NCBI GenBank assembly: GCA_036267875.1
Contig: DATAVE010000064.1
Location: 17,763 to 81,762 of the forward strand
Direction of reading: 5' to 3'
Length of the DNA stretch: 64,000 nt
Origin: DASZTV01 sp036267875
GTDB taxonomy: Bacteria > Actinomycetota > Actinomycetes > JAFAQI01
Shown here: piece after piece, positions 26,704 to 35,779 of the stretch
Layout of the letters: each line of letters opens with the position of its first letter
Position numbering within the stretch: position 1 is the stretch's first letter
Translations under genes and position numbers: made by a program
The notes under the pieces: generated by a model
Told to the model about the DNA's origin: nothing
Database searches by the model: none
The model's input: only the letters and a program-made list of their open reading frames with translations

Positions 26704-28083
26704 ATGGCACGGGAGCACTCGACCCTAGGTGGTCGGTTGCGTCGCCTCGTGACCCCTCGCGGCGTCGTGGACTCCGTTTCGGGTGCCGGAGCGGCTGTCG
26801 CGGGTGCCGCAACATTCGCCACACAGGTCACGTCAGCAGCAGCCGGAACAGCACAGCGGGCGACTCAGCGCTCGGCCACCGACGCGCTACGGCGCGGCGG
26901 CCGCTCGAGCACGACATCCACGGTCGCGCGGAACACCAGCTCACGCTCCACCGTTGCAAAGCCAGCTGCGGTCAGCCGGCCGGCTGCCAAGAAGGTGGCC
27001 CCGCGAACCGCAGCGGCGAATACGACGAAGCAGACAGCGACTGGAAAGGCGCTTGTGAAGCAGGCAGTGACCAAGACGGCCGTGGCGAAGTCAGCTGCGG
27101 CAAAGGTGGCGCCAAAGAAGGTTGCCGCCACCAAAGCGGCGCCCGCGAAGGTGGCGGCCACCAAGGCTGCGCCGACCAAGGTTGCCGTGAAGAAAGCGCC
27201 AGCGAAGGCTGCGCCCGCGAAGGCGGCGCCGGCGAAGGCTGCTGCGAAGAAGGCTCCGGCTAAGGCTGCGCCCGCGACGGCTGCCGTGAAGAAGGTGCCG
27301 GCCAAGGCTGCTCCGACCAGGGCGGCTGCGCCGACCAGGGCGGCTGCGCCGACCAAGGCGGCTGCGCCGGCAAAGAAGGCTGCCGCTCCCGCCGTCAAGA
27401 AGGTGGCTGCTCCGGTCGCGAAGGCGCCTGCGAAGAAAGTTGCTCCCGCTAAGACTGTCGGGACGAAGCGGGAGGCCGTGAAGGCTCCTGCCGCGGACCC
27501 CGTGACCGAGGTTGTTCCGACTACTCCGGTCAAAGCCCCCTCCAAGGCCGCTGCGAAGAAGGCAGCCGCCCTCGCCCTCGAGGCAGCGGCCGACGACGAC
27601 ACTCCGGCGCCGCCGACGCGTGCCGAGCTGCTGGCTGCTGCCGCGGCCGCCCAGGCGAAGCCGGTACAGGCCGATGTGGTCGCGCCGAAGTCCGGTGCGA
27701 CCGTGCTGGTCGGCGAGCGACCGTGGACCAAGCCCGAGCTCGCGAAGGTTCGCGGGTCGCTCGAGGCTCAGGTGCGTGACTTGCGCGGCGAGATCACCGA
27801 CGCCGAAGAGAACTGGGCCGCCTTGCAGCGGGACAGCGGCGAAGGCGCCGGCGACGACCAGGCCGATGCGGGTACCAAGACCTTCGAGCGCGAGCACGAG
27901 ATGTCGCTCGCGGCGAACAGCCGCGACCTGCTCTCGCAGGTCGAGCGGGCGCTCCAGCGCCTCGACGACGGCTCCTACCCGGTCTGCGAGAGCTGTGGCA
28001 ACCCGATCGGCAAGGCCCGGCTGCAGGCGTTTCCCCGTGCAACCCTGTGCGTGTCATGCAAACAACGCGAGGAGCGTCGGTAG
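26704..28083 (+). CDS. TraR/DksA-type zinc-finger protein fused to a histone H1-like region
   Basis: 459 residues, ATG with GGGAGG at 6-bp spacing. The N-terminal 70 residues are basic and include a mildly hydrophobic Ala/Val/Gly patch. Residues about 85-300 are Lys/Ala/Pro repeats (KVAATKAAPAK, KKAPAKAAPAKAA), like H1 tails. The C-terminal 120 residues form a DksA/TraR-like module: a helical hairpin (KVRGSLEAQVRDLRGEI, LLSQVERALQRLDDGSYPV) and a C4 zinc finger CESCG...CVSCK. DksA relatives bind RNA polymerase through the secondary channel. The tail could add DNA binding, but that is inference. It overlaps the start of lspA. Confidence 0.85.
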   Translation: MAREHSTLGGRLRRLVTPRGVVDSVSGAGAAVAGAATFATQVTSAAAGTAQRATQRSATDALRRGGRSSTTSTVARNTSSRSTVAKPAAVSRPAAKKVAPRTAAANTTKQTATGKALVKQAVTKTAVAKSAAAKVAPKKVAATKAAPAKVAATKAAPTKVAVKKAPAKAAPAKAAPAKAAAKKAPAKAAPATAAVKKVPAKAAPTRAAAPTRAAAPTKAAAPAKKAAAPAVKKVAAPVAKAPAKKVAPAKTVGTKREAVKAPAADPVTEVVPTTPVKAPSKAAAKKAAALALEAAADDDTPAPPTRAELLAAAAAAQAKPVQADVVAPKSGATVLVGERPWTKPELAKVRGSLEAQVRDLRGEITDAEENWAALQRDSGEGAGDDQADAGTKTFEREHEMSLAANSRDLLSQVERALQRLDDGSYPVCESCGNPIGKARLQAFPRATLCVSCKQREERR

Positions 28084-28607
28084 AGGCCGACGCGCCACCC
28101 CAGCAACCAGATCGGCGTCGCACGGCGTTGCTCGCTGCGATCGCGCTGCTCGTGGTGGCTGTCGATGTCGTCACGAAGCTCATCGCCGTTGCGAAGCTGG
28201 CGGATCGGGCGAGGGTCACCGTCGTGCCGCACGTCCTGTGGCTGACCTTCACTCGAAACTCCGGCGCGGCCTTCAGCGTCGGGACCGGCGCGACCTGGAT
28301 CTTCACGGCGGTCGCTATCGCAGTCGTGGTCGTGATCGTGCGGACGGCACGGTCGCTGACCTCCCTCGGGTGGGCCGTGTCGCTCGGGCTGCTGCTCGGC
28401 GGCGCACTGGGCAACCTCAGCGACCGGATCTTCCGGGAACCAGGTCCGCTTCGTGGCCATGTCGTCGACTGGATCGAACTGCCGCACTGGCCGATCTTCA
28501 ACATCGCAGATGCCTCCATCGTGGTCGGCGGTGTCCTCGCGGTGCTGCTGGCGAGCCGAGGCATCGAGATCGACGGCAGCAAGCGGTCGGAGAACACAGC
28601 ACGATGA
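28056..28607 (+). CDS. lspA: Lipoprotein signal peptidase (signal peptidase II)
   Basis: 183 residues from the ATG at 28056 (an in-frame GTG at 28047 is possible); it overlaps the upstream gene by 28 bases. Four membrane helices are visible. The aspartyl protease motifs are present: LSDRIFR with Asp123 and FNIADASI with Asp152, plus TFTRNSGAAFSV upstream. LspA cleaves prolipoproteins after lipidation by Lgt; an lgt gene (49245-50099) and at least one candidate substrate, the LivJ-type lipoprotein, are in this window. The stop overlaps the RluD-type gene (ATGA). Confidence 0.95.
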   Translation: MQTTRGASVEADAPPQQPDRRRTALLAAIALLVVAVDVVTKLIAVAKLADRARVTVVPHVLWLTFTRNSGAAFSVGTGATWIFTAVAIAVVVVIVRTARSLTSLGWAVSLGLLLGGALGNLSDRIFREPGPLRGHVVDWIELPHWPIFNIADASIVVGGVLAVLLASRGIEIDGSKRSENTAR

Positions 28608-29530
28608 GCCAGAGCCGGGGCCTCGAGCTACCGGAGGGCCTTGACGGCTCCCGGGTCGATGCGGCAGTCGCTCGGCTCTTCGGGCTGTCGCGGACTGCGG
28701 CGGCGGACCTCGTCGCCTCAGGTGGCGTCCTGCTCGAAGGCGTTGCTCCGGCAAAGTCGCAGCGGGTCAACGCAGGCGAGTGGATCGAGGTCGAGCTTCC
28801 CGAGCCCGTCACGGTGACCGTGTCAGCTGAGCTCGTCGACGGGCTGCGGATCGTGTACGACGACGACGACATCGTCGTGGTGGACAAGCCGGTCGGAGTT
28901 GCGGCGCATCCCAGCCCGGGATGGTCCGGCCCGACGGTGATCGGTGGTCTGGCCGGCGCGGGCTATCGCATTGCGACCTCGGGCGCGGCCGAGCGGCAGG
29001 GCGTGGTGCACCGTCTCGACGTCGGCACCACCGGGCTGATGGTCGTCGCCAAGAGCGAGCTCGCGTACTCGGTGTTGAAGGACGCTTTCCGCAACCGGAC
29101 GGTCGACAAGCGATACCGCGCGCTGGTCCAGGGCCATCCGGACCCGAGCCGCGGGACGATCGACGCGCCGATCGGCCGGCACCCGAGTCACGACTACCGC
29201 TGGGCGGTAGTCAGCGAAGGCCGCCCGAGCGTGACGCACTACGAGACTGTCGAGGCGTTCCGGGCGGCGAGCCTGCTCGACATCCGACTGGAAACCGGCC
29301 GTACCCATCAGATCCGGGTGCACATGTCCGCGGTCCGGCACCCGTGTGTCGGCGACCTCACCTACGGCGCTGATCCGACCCTTGCGGCGCGGATCGGCCT
29401 CGAGCGGCAGTGGCTGCATGCCCGCAGCCTCGCGTTCGAGCATCCGACCGAGCATCGGCCGGTCGAGTTCGTCAGCGAGCCCCCGGCTGACCTGAACAAG
29501 GCGCTGGCAGCTCTGGCTGAACAGTCATGA
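28604..29530 (+). CDS. RluD-type pseudouridine synthase
   Basis: 308 residues from the ATG at 28604, overlapping the lspA stop. An S4-like RNA-binding domain covers the first 70 residues (GSRVDAAVARLFGLSRTAAA). The RluA/RluD catalytic domain follows, with GVVHRLDVGTTGLMVVAKS (catalytic Asp139) and the later LETGRTHQIRVHMSA. It should convert uridines to pseudouridine in 23S rRNA; target positions 1911/1915/1917 are those of E. coli RluD. The lspA-rluD pair is widely conserved. The frame extends far upstream through unrelated genes and that part is disregarded. Confidence 0.93.
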   Translation: MSQSRGLELPEGLDGSRVDAAVARLFGLSRTAAADLVASGGVLLEGVAPAKSQRVNAGEWIEVELPEPVTVTVSAELVDGLRIVYDDDDIVVVDKPVGVAAHPSPGWSGPTVIGGLAGAGYRIATSGAAERQGVVHRLDVGTTGLMVVAKSELAYSVLKDAFRNRTVDKRYRALVQGHPDPSRGTIDAPIGRHPSHDYRWAVVSEGRPSVTHYETVEAFRAASLLDIRLETGRTHQIRVHMSAVRHPCVGDLTYGADPTLAARIGLERQWLHARSLAFEHPTEHRPVEFVSEPPADLNKALAALAEQS

Positions 29531-30426
29531 GCGGCGACCGCCAGCCCCGGTTCGCCGGGCTCGACGAGCGGGCGCTGCCCAAGTTGGCCGGGATCTTGCG
29601 TGGTATCGGGTCGGCTGCGGGCGCCGTCGTGGGTCCGCGTAGTGTCGCGGGTCGCGTCGTCGGTCCGTGGATCCGGCGCGAACCTGTGATCGCGATCTCG
29701 CTGGTGTCCGTCGCCTTCGCGGCGGTGCTGATCGTCGCGACCGGCGGGGATGACCACGGCGCCGTACGCCCGTCGAAGCAGTCGGTCGGACCGGTGCTCC
29801 CGACCGCACACCGGCTCGGGCCGGCTCCGGGTGCTTCAGTGCCGTCGTACCTGGCTGCCGCAGCCACGCGACGTGACGCGCTGCAGTCGCTCGGCGCCTC
29901 GGAGCACGTAGCTGCGCTCGTCGACTTCACCGCCTACATCAGCCCACTTGCGATCGACACGTTGCTCGCCACGACGCCTGACGTGACAGTGCTACGCGGG
30001 TTTGCCCGGGTGCCGCCCCCGGTCGATGCGTTGGTGCATGTCCTGGTGACGTCGGTTGATGCGAACCTGTCGACGGAGCTGGCGAGCGCGCAAGCCGCCG
30101 CGAGCCAGATCGCGGAGCACTACAAGAGCGAGATCACGCAGTCGCTGGCGAGCCCCTCGACGGAGCTGAACGACGAGATCGACGCTGGGGCTGCCGCGGC
30201 GGCGGATGCCCGAGTCGATGCGGCAGGTCTTAGCTCCGACTGCGGCTGTGTGTTCGCGTTGATCGTGTCGGGCCCGGTGTCGGAGCTTCAGGAGCTCGCC
30301 GGCGCAGCATCGGTACGCGTCCTCGATCCGGCGCCTGTTGACACCTCGATCGAGTCGTTGATGGTGGTGCCGCTCGAGCCGCAGGACACCAAGACGGCGT
30401 CGGAGCTGGCCTACGCCGGGGACTAG
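29527..30426 (+). CDS. Putative single-pass membrane protein of unknown function
   Basis: 299 residues, coupled to the RluD-type gene by an ATGA overlap. A basic N-terminal part of about 52 residues precedes one membrane helix (PVIAISLVSVAFAAVLIVAT). The remaining 225 residues would be outside: an Ala-rich helical stretch (STELASAQAAASQIAEHYKS) and a compact C-terminal part with a CGC pair (SSDCGCVFALIVSG) and SIESLMVVPLEPQ. I do not recognise the family. The last four bases overlap the stop of the converging GH16-like gene (shared CTAG), so the two units converge with no spacer. Confidence 0.7.
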   Translation: MSGDRQPRFAGLDERALPKLAGILRGIGSAAGAVVGPRSVAGRVVGPWIRREPVIAISLVSVAFAAVLIVATGGDDHGAVRPSKQSVGPVLPTAHRLGPAPGASVPSYLAAAATRRDALQSLGASEHVAALVDFTAYISPLAIDTLLATTPDVTVLRGFARVPPPVDALVHVLVTSVDANLSTELASAQAAASQIAEHYKSEITQSLASPSTELNDEIDAGAAAAADARVDAAGLSSDCGCVFALIVSGPVSELQELAGAASVRVLDPAPVDTSIESLMVVPLEPQDTKTASELAYAGD

Positions 30427-31265
30427 ACGGGTTTGATCTTCAGTGATCGCAGGATGACCGAGTGCGTGCCGTGCACCGGCGGCAACCCGTGGTTGAGCCA
30501 CAGCGTCAGGTAGAGGTACATGTGCTGGCTCGTGGGGTCGCTCGCCCCGTAGTACTTCCACTTGGTCAGCAGCCGCGAGTGCGGGGAAGCACCCACTCGG
30601 GTCTCGAAAGCGACGGTTCCCTTGCCATTCGACGGCGGGTACCAGGTGAACTGCTCGAGCAAGTGGCCGTAGCTCGGCTTCACGTAGTAGTGGTGCTCGT
30701 GACCCGAGAGCTTGTAGGGCTGTACCGCGAACTGGGCGTTGTCAGGCGCAGGAAGGTACTTCGGGAATCGGGAGTTCTCGACATCGATCTCGTTGGTGTA
30801 CAGCTTGGAGTTGGGGCGGTACGTGAACATCCCGAACACCGTGCGGTCGGAGAACTTGCCGGTCGCCGAATCGACGATCAGGCGGTAGCGGCCATAGCTG
30901 ACCGGGGCCGCCGAGCGAAGCTCCACGGAGCGCCACGCGCCTCGTAGCTGAATGATGTTGAGGTGCAGTCGGCCGCTGCTGTCGACATATACGGCGTCGG
31001 AGGAGTTCGTCAGCCCATCGTTCTCGGGACCTTTGCCTACGTTGGACATGACGTTCCAGGCGAACCCGGACCAGTTGAGCTGGCTAGGGAACAAGCTGCC
31101 CGACGGACCCGGACCCTTGGCGAGATGCGCCCTGGTCACGGCGGGCGGCTGCCCGCTGGGCGTCGCTGCGAGCGCGGTAGTGCCGACGGCGAGAGTCCCG
31201 ACCGTGGTGAGGACCGCGAGGGCGCGAAGGGCGCGCGAGAACCCCGGCTGAGTGCGGCTGGGCAA
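30423..31265 (-). CDS. Secreted GH16-like (concanavalin-type) protein, copy 1
   Basis: 280 residues from a TTG, three bases after the stop of its paralogue. A signal peptide is present (ALRALAVLTTVGTLAVGTTA, cleavage near ALAA, residue 34). The mature part has the pattern of a concanavalin-like glucanase: QLNWSGFAWNV, YVDSSGRLHLNI, GRYRLIVDS, and NEIDVENSRF with E159-I-D161-V-E163, matching the GH16 catalytic ExDxE motif. The substrate is unknown; beta-glucans or galactans are typical of GH16. The motif makes catalysis likely, but binding-only function is possible. It is similar along its whole length to the next gene. Confidence 0.75.
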   Translation of the reverse strand: MPSRTQPGFSRALRALAVLTTVGTLAVGTTALAATPSGQPPAVTRAHLAKGPGPSGSLFPSQLNWSGFAWNVMSNVGKGPENDGLTNSSDAVYVDSSGRLHLNIIQLRGAWRSVELRSAAPVSYGRYRLIVDSATGKFSDRTVFGMFTYRPNSKLYTNEIDVENSRFPKYLPAPDNAQFAVQPYKLSGHEHHYYVKPSYGHLLEQFTWYPPSNGKGTVAFETRVGASPHSRLLTKWKYYGASDPTSQHMYLYLTLWLNHGLPPVHGTHSVILRSLKIKPV

Positions 31266-31268
31266 CTC

Positions 31269-32123
31269 TCAACCCCCTAGCGGCGAGATGGTCAGGTTGC
31301 GAATGACCGCAGAGTGCGTCCCGGTCGTGGGGGGCGTGTTCTTGTTCATCCACAAGACCACGAAAAGCTGCATGTTCTCGGACGTAGGTACGGCATAGCC
31401 CCCGTAGCTGAAGCGAGACAGCAGCGGCGAGTTCGGCGTCGTACCGACCCGCGCCTCGAACTGCACCAATCCGTGGGTCTCGTTGCCGAAGGCCGGACTC
31501 CAGGTGAACTGCTGGAGGAGCGGGTGGTAGTCGGGGCTGATGTAGTAGCCGTGCTGGTGGCCCGCGGGCTTGTACGGCTGCACGGTGAACTGCGCATTGT
31601 CGGGCGCATGGAGAAGGTGAGGGAACCGCGAGTCCTCGATGTCGATCTCGTTCGTGTACTGCGCCGTACCTGGGCGATAGACGAACATGCCGAGTACGGC
31701 CCACGGGTCGAGGTCGGCCGTCTGGCTGTTCACGACCCAGCGATAGGTCCCGTACGGCACGTCGGTAAGCGCACGCATCTCGACGCCCCGCCACTTGCCA
31801 TCGATCTTCGTGACGTTCATGTGCAGCCAGCCGCGGCTGTCGACGTAGAGGGCCTTCGCGGCATTGGTGGTGGGTGTCTGCTCAGGCCCGCAGTTGGGGC
31901 AGTTGGGGTAGACGAGCCAGGTGATTCCAGACCAGTTGAGCAGCCGCTGGCCGGCGGTGCCGAGATCCACCGGCGTCGGCTGGACGGCAACGGTGCCGTT
32001 GGTGGTCGCCGGCGCTGCCTGGGTGGCGACGGCGGTCAGTCCGAGCCCGGTTACGCCCACGATCGCGAGTGCCAGACAGACCAGAAAGATCCGCGATTGG
32101 GCAAGCAGGCGCGAGCTGGGCAC
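31269..32123 (-). CDS. Secreted GH16-like (concanavalin-type) protein, copy 2
   Basis: 284 residues from a GTG. A signal peptide or anchor (IFLVCLALAIVGVTGLGLTA) ends near VATQAA. It is a paralogue of copy 1: LNWSGITWLV, LYVDSRGWLHMNV, YGTYRWVVNS, and NEIDIEDSRF with E159-I-D161-I-E163 at exactly the same residue numbers. It also has a CPNC pair near residue 75 that copy 1 lacks, possibly a disulfide. It is the first gene of the two-gene unit and is divergent from dnaE across 87 bp that must contain both promoters. Function as a secreted glycoside hydrolase is inferred from the motif. Confidence 0.75.
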   Translation of the reverse strand: MPSSRLLAQSRIFLVCLALAIVGVTGLGLTAVATQAAPATTNGTVAVQPTPVDLGTAGQRLLNWSGITWLVYPNCPNCGPEQTPTTNAAKALYVDSRGWLHMNVTKIDGKWRGVEMRALTDVPYGTYRWVVNSQTADLDPWAVLGMFVYRPGTAQYTNEIDIEDSRFPHLLHAPDNAQFTVQPYKPAGHQHGYYISPDYHPLLQQFTWSPAFGNETHGLVQFEARVGTTPNSPLLSRFSYGGYAVPTSENMQLFVVLWMNKNTPPTTGTHSAVIRNLTISPLGG

Positions 32124-32210
32124 CGGTTGAGCCTACGTGCCACCGATGTCCTGCGACTCGCCATCACCGACACGCCGATCCCGTCGCCGGGAGGTGTTAG
32201 AACTCTTCCG

Positions 32211-35200
32211 ATGGACTCCGTGGGTGCCGACAAGTTCGTGCACCTGCACGTCCACAGCGAGTACTCGATGCTCGACGGCGCCGCCCGGGTGTCCGAGCTG
32301 TTCGAGGAAGCCGCCCGCCAGGAGATGCCCGCGCTGGCGATGACCGACCACGGCAACGTGTTCGGTGCGTATGAGTTCTGGAAGAAGGGCAAGGCCGCCG
32401 GGGTCAAGCCGATCATCGGCATGGAGGCGTACATCACGCCTGGGACCTCTCGCTACGAGCGGACCAGGGTTCGCTGGGCCGAGGGCGGCGAAGACGACGT
32501 CTCCGGTGGCGGCGCCTTCACCCACATGACGCTGCTCGCCGAGACCACGCAGGGGATGCACAACCTCTTTCGGCTGGCGAGCCGGTCCAGCCTCGAGGGC
32601 TACTTCTACAAGCCGCGTGCCGATCGCGAGCTGATCAGCGAGTATGCGAAGGGCATGATCGCGAGCACCGGCTGCCCGTCGGGGGAGATCCAGACCAAGC
32701 TGCGGATCGGCGACTACGAGGGCGCGAAGCTGGTCGCCGGCGAGCTGCAGGACATCTTCGGCCGTGAGTCGTTCTTCTGCGAGCTGATGAACCACGGCCT
32801 CGACATCGAGACCCGAGTCCACGCCGATCTGATCCGGCTGTCCAAGGATCTGAACATCCCGACGATCGCGACCAATGACCTGCACTACACCTACGCCAAG
32901 GATGCCGAGGCCCACGAGGTCCTGCTCTGCGTGCAGTCCGGCAAGACGATGGCGGACCCCAACCGCTTCAAGTTCGACGCCAAGGACTTCTACCTCAAGA
33001 GTGCGCAGGAGATGCGACAGCTCTGGCGGGAGCTGCCCGAGGCCTGCGACAACACCCTGCTGATCGCACAGCGCTGCGAGGTCGAGTTCGACGAAGGCGC
33101 GGACCTGATGCCGCGTTTCGAGGTGCCCGAGGGGCAGACCGAGGACACCTGGCTGCGTGACGAGGTCCACCGTGGGCTGGACGCGCGCATGCGGGGTGCC
33201 GTCGTACCCCCCGAGTACCGCGAGCGGGCGGACTTCGAGCTCGGCGTGATCATCCAGATGGGCTTCCCGGGCTACTTCCTCGTGGTTGCTGACCTGTGCC
33301 GCCACGCGCGCGAGTCGGGCATCCGGGTCGGTCCCGGGCGTGGCTCGGCGGCTGGGTCGCTCGTCGCCTGGGCGTTGCGCATCACCGAGCTCGACCCGAT
33401 CGAGCACGGGCTGCTGTTCGAGCGCTTTCTCAACCCCGAGCGCGTGTCGATGCCTGACGTCGACCTGGACTTCGACGAGCGTCGGCGCGGCGACATGATC
33501 CGCTACGCCACGGAGAAGTACGGCGAGGATCGGGTCAGCCAGATCATCACCTACAGCACCATCAAGGCGAAGGCGGCCGTCAAGGACGCGGCCCGGGTCC
33601 TTGGCTTCCCGTATGGCATCGGCGACAAGATCACGAAGGCGATGCCCGCGCCGGTCATGGGCAAGGACCTTCCGCTGGCCGCGATCTTCGACCCAGCGCA
33701 CGAGCGCTACGGCGAGGGCAAGGACTTCCGCCAGCTCTACGAGACCGAGCACGACGTCAAGAAGGTCGTCGACACCGCTCGCGGCCTCGAGGGGCTTCGT
33801 CGCCAGTGGGGCGTCCATGCGGCCGGCGTGATCCTGTCGCGGTACCCGCTGCTCGACGTCATCCCCATCCAGCGGCGAGAGGTCGACGGCGCGATCATCA
33901 CGCAGTTCGACATGGGTGCCTGCGAGTCACTCGGCCTGCTGAAGATGGACTTCCTCGGGCTGCGCAACCTCACGGTGCTCGACGATGCGCTACGGCACAT
34001 CCAGACCAACCGGGGCGAGACGATCGACCTCGAGACGTTGCCGTTGGATCGCCCGGAGGCCTACGAGCTGCTGTGCCGTGGCGACACGATCGGCGTCTTC
34101 CAGTTCGAGGGCGGGCCGATGCGCTCGCTCATCAGGTCGCTGCAGCCGTCGGCGTTCGAGGACATCGCGGCGCTCAACGCGCTGTATCGACCTGGCCCGA
34201 TGGGCATGGGCAGCCACCTCGCCTACGTCGAGCGGAAGCACGGTCGCCAGAAGATCGACCCGATCCACCCGGAGTTCGCCGAGTCGCTTGTCGACCTGCT
34301 CGCCGAGACCTACGGCGTGATCGTCTATCAGGAGCAGGTCATGGCGATCGCGCAGCGCGTCGCCGGCTACTCGCTTGCACAAGCGGACACGCTGCGCCGG
34401 GCGATGGGCAAGAAGAAGAAGGAGATCCTCGACAAGGAGAAGATCCCGTTCAGCGACGGCATGAAGTCGCGCGGCTACAGCCAGCCGGCGATCGACAAGC
34501 TGTGGGAGACGTTGATCCCGTTCGCGGACTACGCCTTCAACAAGTCCCACGCCGCGGGCTACGGCTTGGTGTCGTACTGGACGGCATTTCTCAAGTCGCA
34601 CTACCCGGCGGAGTACATGGCCGCGCTGCTCACGTCGGTGCGCGACGACAAGGACAAGAGCGCGCTCTACCTGCACGAGTGCCGTCGGATGGGCATCAAG
34701 GTGCTGCCGCCGGATGTGAACTCCTCCGATGCGGACTTTGCGCCGGTTGGCACCGACATCCGCTATGGCATGGCTGGCATCCGCAACGTCGGTGCCAACG
34801 TGGTCTCGTCGATCTGCGCCACCCGGCGCAGCAAGGGCATGTACCTCGACTTCGCCGACTTCCTGACCAAGGTCGATCCGGTGGTCTGCAACAAGAAGAC
34901 GATCGAGTCGCTGATCAAAGCCGGTGCGTTCGACTCCCTCGGCCACACCCGACAGGGCTTGTTGCGGGTCCACGCCGAGGCGATCGACGCCTGCATGGAC
35001 ACCAAGCGCAACGAGGCAGTTGGTCAGTTCGATCTGTTCAGCGCGGGTGATGGCGATGGTGGGGCCGAGCCGACGATGGCGCTGAACCTGATCATCCCGG
35101 TGAGCGAGTGGGACAAGACGATGCTGCTCGCCTACGAGCGAGAGATGCTCGGCCTCTACGTCTCGGACCATCCACTGTTCGGGATCGAGCATGTGCTCGC

Positions 35201-35741
35201 GGCCGCGGTCGACTGCCCGATCTCCGCGCTGTCCGGTGAGGAGCGCAGCGACGGCCAGATCGTCACGGTCGGCGGCATCATCTCCTCGGTCACGCGCAAG
35301 ATGACCAAGCGCGGCGACTCGTGGGCGACAGCGGTGCTCGAGGACCTCGAAGGTGCGATCGAGGTGTTGTTCTTCCCCAAGGCGTACGAGGAGCACGGGA
35401 TCCACCTCGCGGAGGACGCGGTGCTCCTGGTGCGCGCCCGGATCGACAAGCGCGAGGAAGCGCCGCGGCTGATGGCGATGGAGGTCGCGATCCCCGACAT
35501 CAGTCAGGGACCGCGTGGCCCGATCGTGATCACGCTTCCGGCGAACCGCTGCACGCCCCCGGTCGTGGAGCGCCTCAAGGACGTGCTGGCCGGGCATCCC
35601 GGCGCGACCGAGGTGCGGCTGTGCCTGCAGTCAGCGGGCCGCGAGACCGTCGTACGAATCGACGATCGCCTGCGAGTAGCCCCGACGCCAGCCCTGATGG
35701 CCGACCTCAAACAGCTATTGGGTCCCAACGCCGTCAGCTAG
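32211..35741 (+). CDS. dnaE: DNA polymerase III alpha subunit DnaE
   Basis: 1176 residues from the ATG at 32211, a normal DnaE1 length; the upstream open frame is a shadow. An N-terminal PHP domain (HLHVHSEYSMLDGAARVSEL, MTDHGN) is followed by the polymerase core with GPGRGSAAGSLVAWAL and the catalytic aspartates in PDVDLDFDE (Asp416, Asp418, Asp420). The finger region has FNKSHAAGYGLVSYWTAFLK. A C-terminal OB-fold region starts near VTVGGIISSVTRKMTKRG. It is the main replicative polymerase, and the conserved PHP residues suggest a built-in 3'-5' exonuclease as reported for Mycobacterium DnaE1. A GGGAGG lies 16 bp upstream, farther than usual. Confidence 0.97.
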   Translation: MDSVGADKFVHLHVHSEYSMLDGAARVSELFEEAARQEMPALAMTDHGNVFGAYEFWKKGKAAGVKPIIGMEAYITPGTSRYERTRVRWAEGGEDDVSGGGAFTHMTLLAETTQGMHNLFRLASRSSLEGYFYKPRADRELISEYAKGMIASTGCPSGEIQTKLRIGDYEGAKLVAGELQDIFGRESFFCELMNHGLDIETRVHADLIRLSKDLNIPTIATNDLHYTYAKDAEAHEVLLCVQSGKTMADPNRFKFDAKDFYLKSAQEMRQLWRELPEACDNTLLIAQRCEVEFDEGADLMPRFEVPEGQTEDTWLRDEVHRGLDARMRGAVVPPEYRERADFELGVIIQMGFPGYFLVVADLCRHARESGIRVGPGRGSAAGSLVAWALRITELDPIEHGLLFERFLNPERVSMPDVDLDFDERRRGDMIRYATEKYGEDRVSQIITYSTIKAKAAVKDAARVLGFPYGIGDKITKAMPAPVMGKDLPLAAIFDPAHERYGEGKDFRQLYETEHDVKKVVDTARGLEGLRRQWGVHAAGVILSRYPLLDVIPIQRREVDGAIITQFDMGACESLGLLKMDFLGLRNLTVLDDALRHIQTNRGETIDLETLPLDRPEAYELLCRGDTIGVFQFEGGPMRSLIRSLQPSAFEDIAALNALYRPGPMGMGSHLAYVERKHGRQKIDPIHPEFAESLVDLLAETYGVIVYQEQVMAIAQRVAGYSLAQADTLRRAMGKKKKEILDKEKIPFSDGMKSRGYSQPAIDKLWETLIPFADYAFNKSHAAGYGLVSYWTAFLKSHYPAEYMAALLTSVRDDKDKSALYLHECRRMGIKVLPPDVNSSDADFAPVGTDIRYGMAGIRNVGANVVSSICATRRSKGMYLDFADFLTKVDPVVCNKKTIESLIKAGAFDSLGHTRQGLLRVHAEAIDACMDTKRNEAVGQFDLFSAGDGDGGAEPTMALNLIIPVSEWDKTMLLAYEREMLGLYVSDHPLFGIEHVLAAAVDCPISALSGEERSDGQIVTVGGIISSVTRKMTKRGDSWATAVLEDLEGAIEVLFFPKAYEEHGIHLAEDAVLLVRARIDKREEAPRLMAMEVAIPDISQGPRGPIVITLPANRCTPPVVERLKDVLAGHPGATEVRLCLQSAGRETVVRIDDRLRVAPTPALMADLKQLLGPNAVS

Positions 35742-35779
35742 CGGGTTTCGACCATGCCCCGTTTGGGCCATGAAATAGC

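Noticed and set aside
32133..33818. 561-codon minus-strand open frame opposite dnaE
   Set aside because: It mirrors dnaE codons, has no motifs and no ribosome-binding site.
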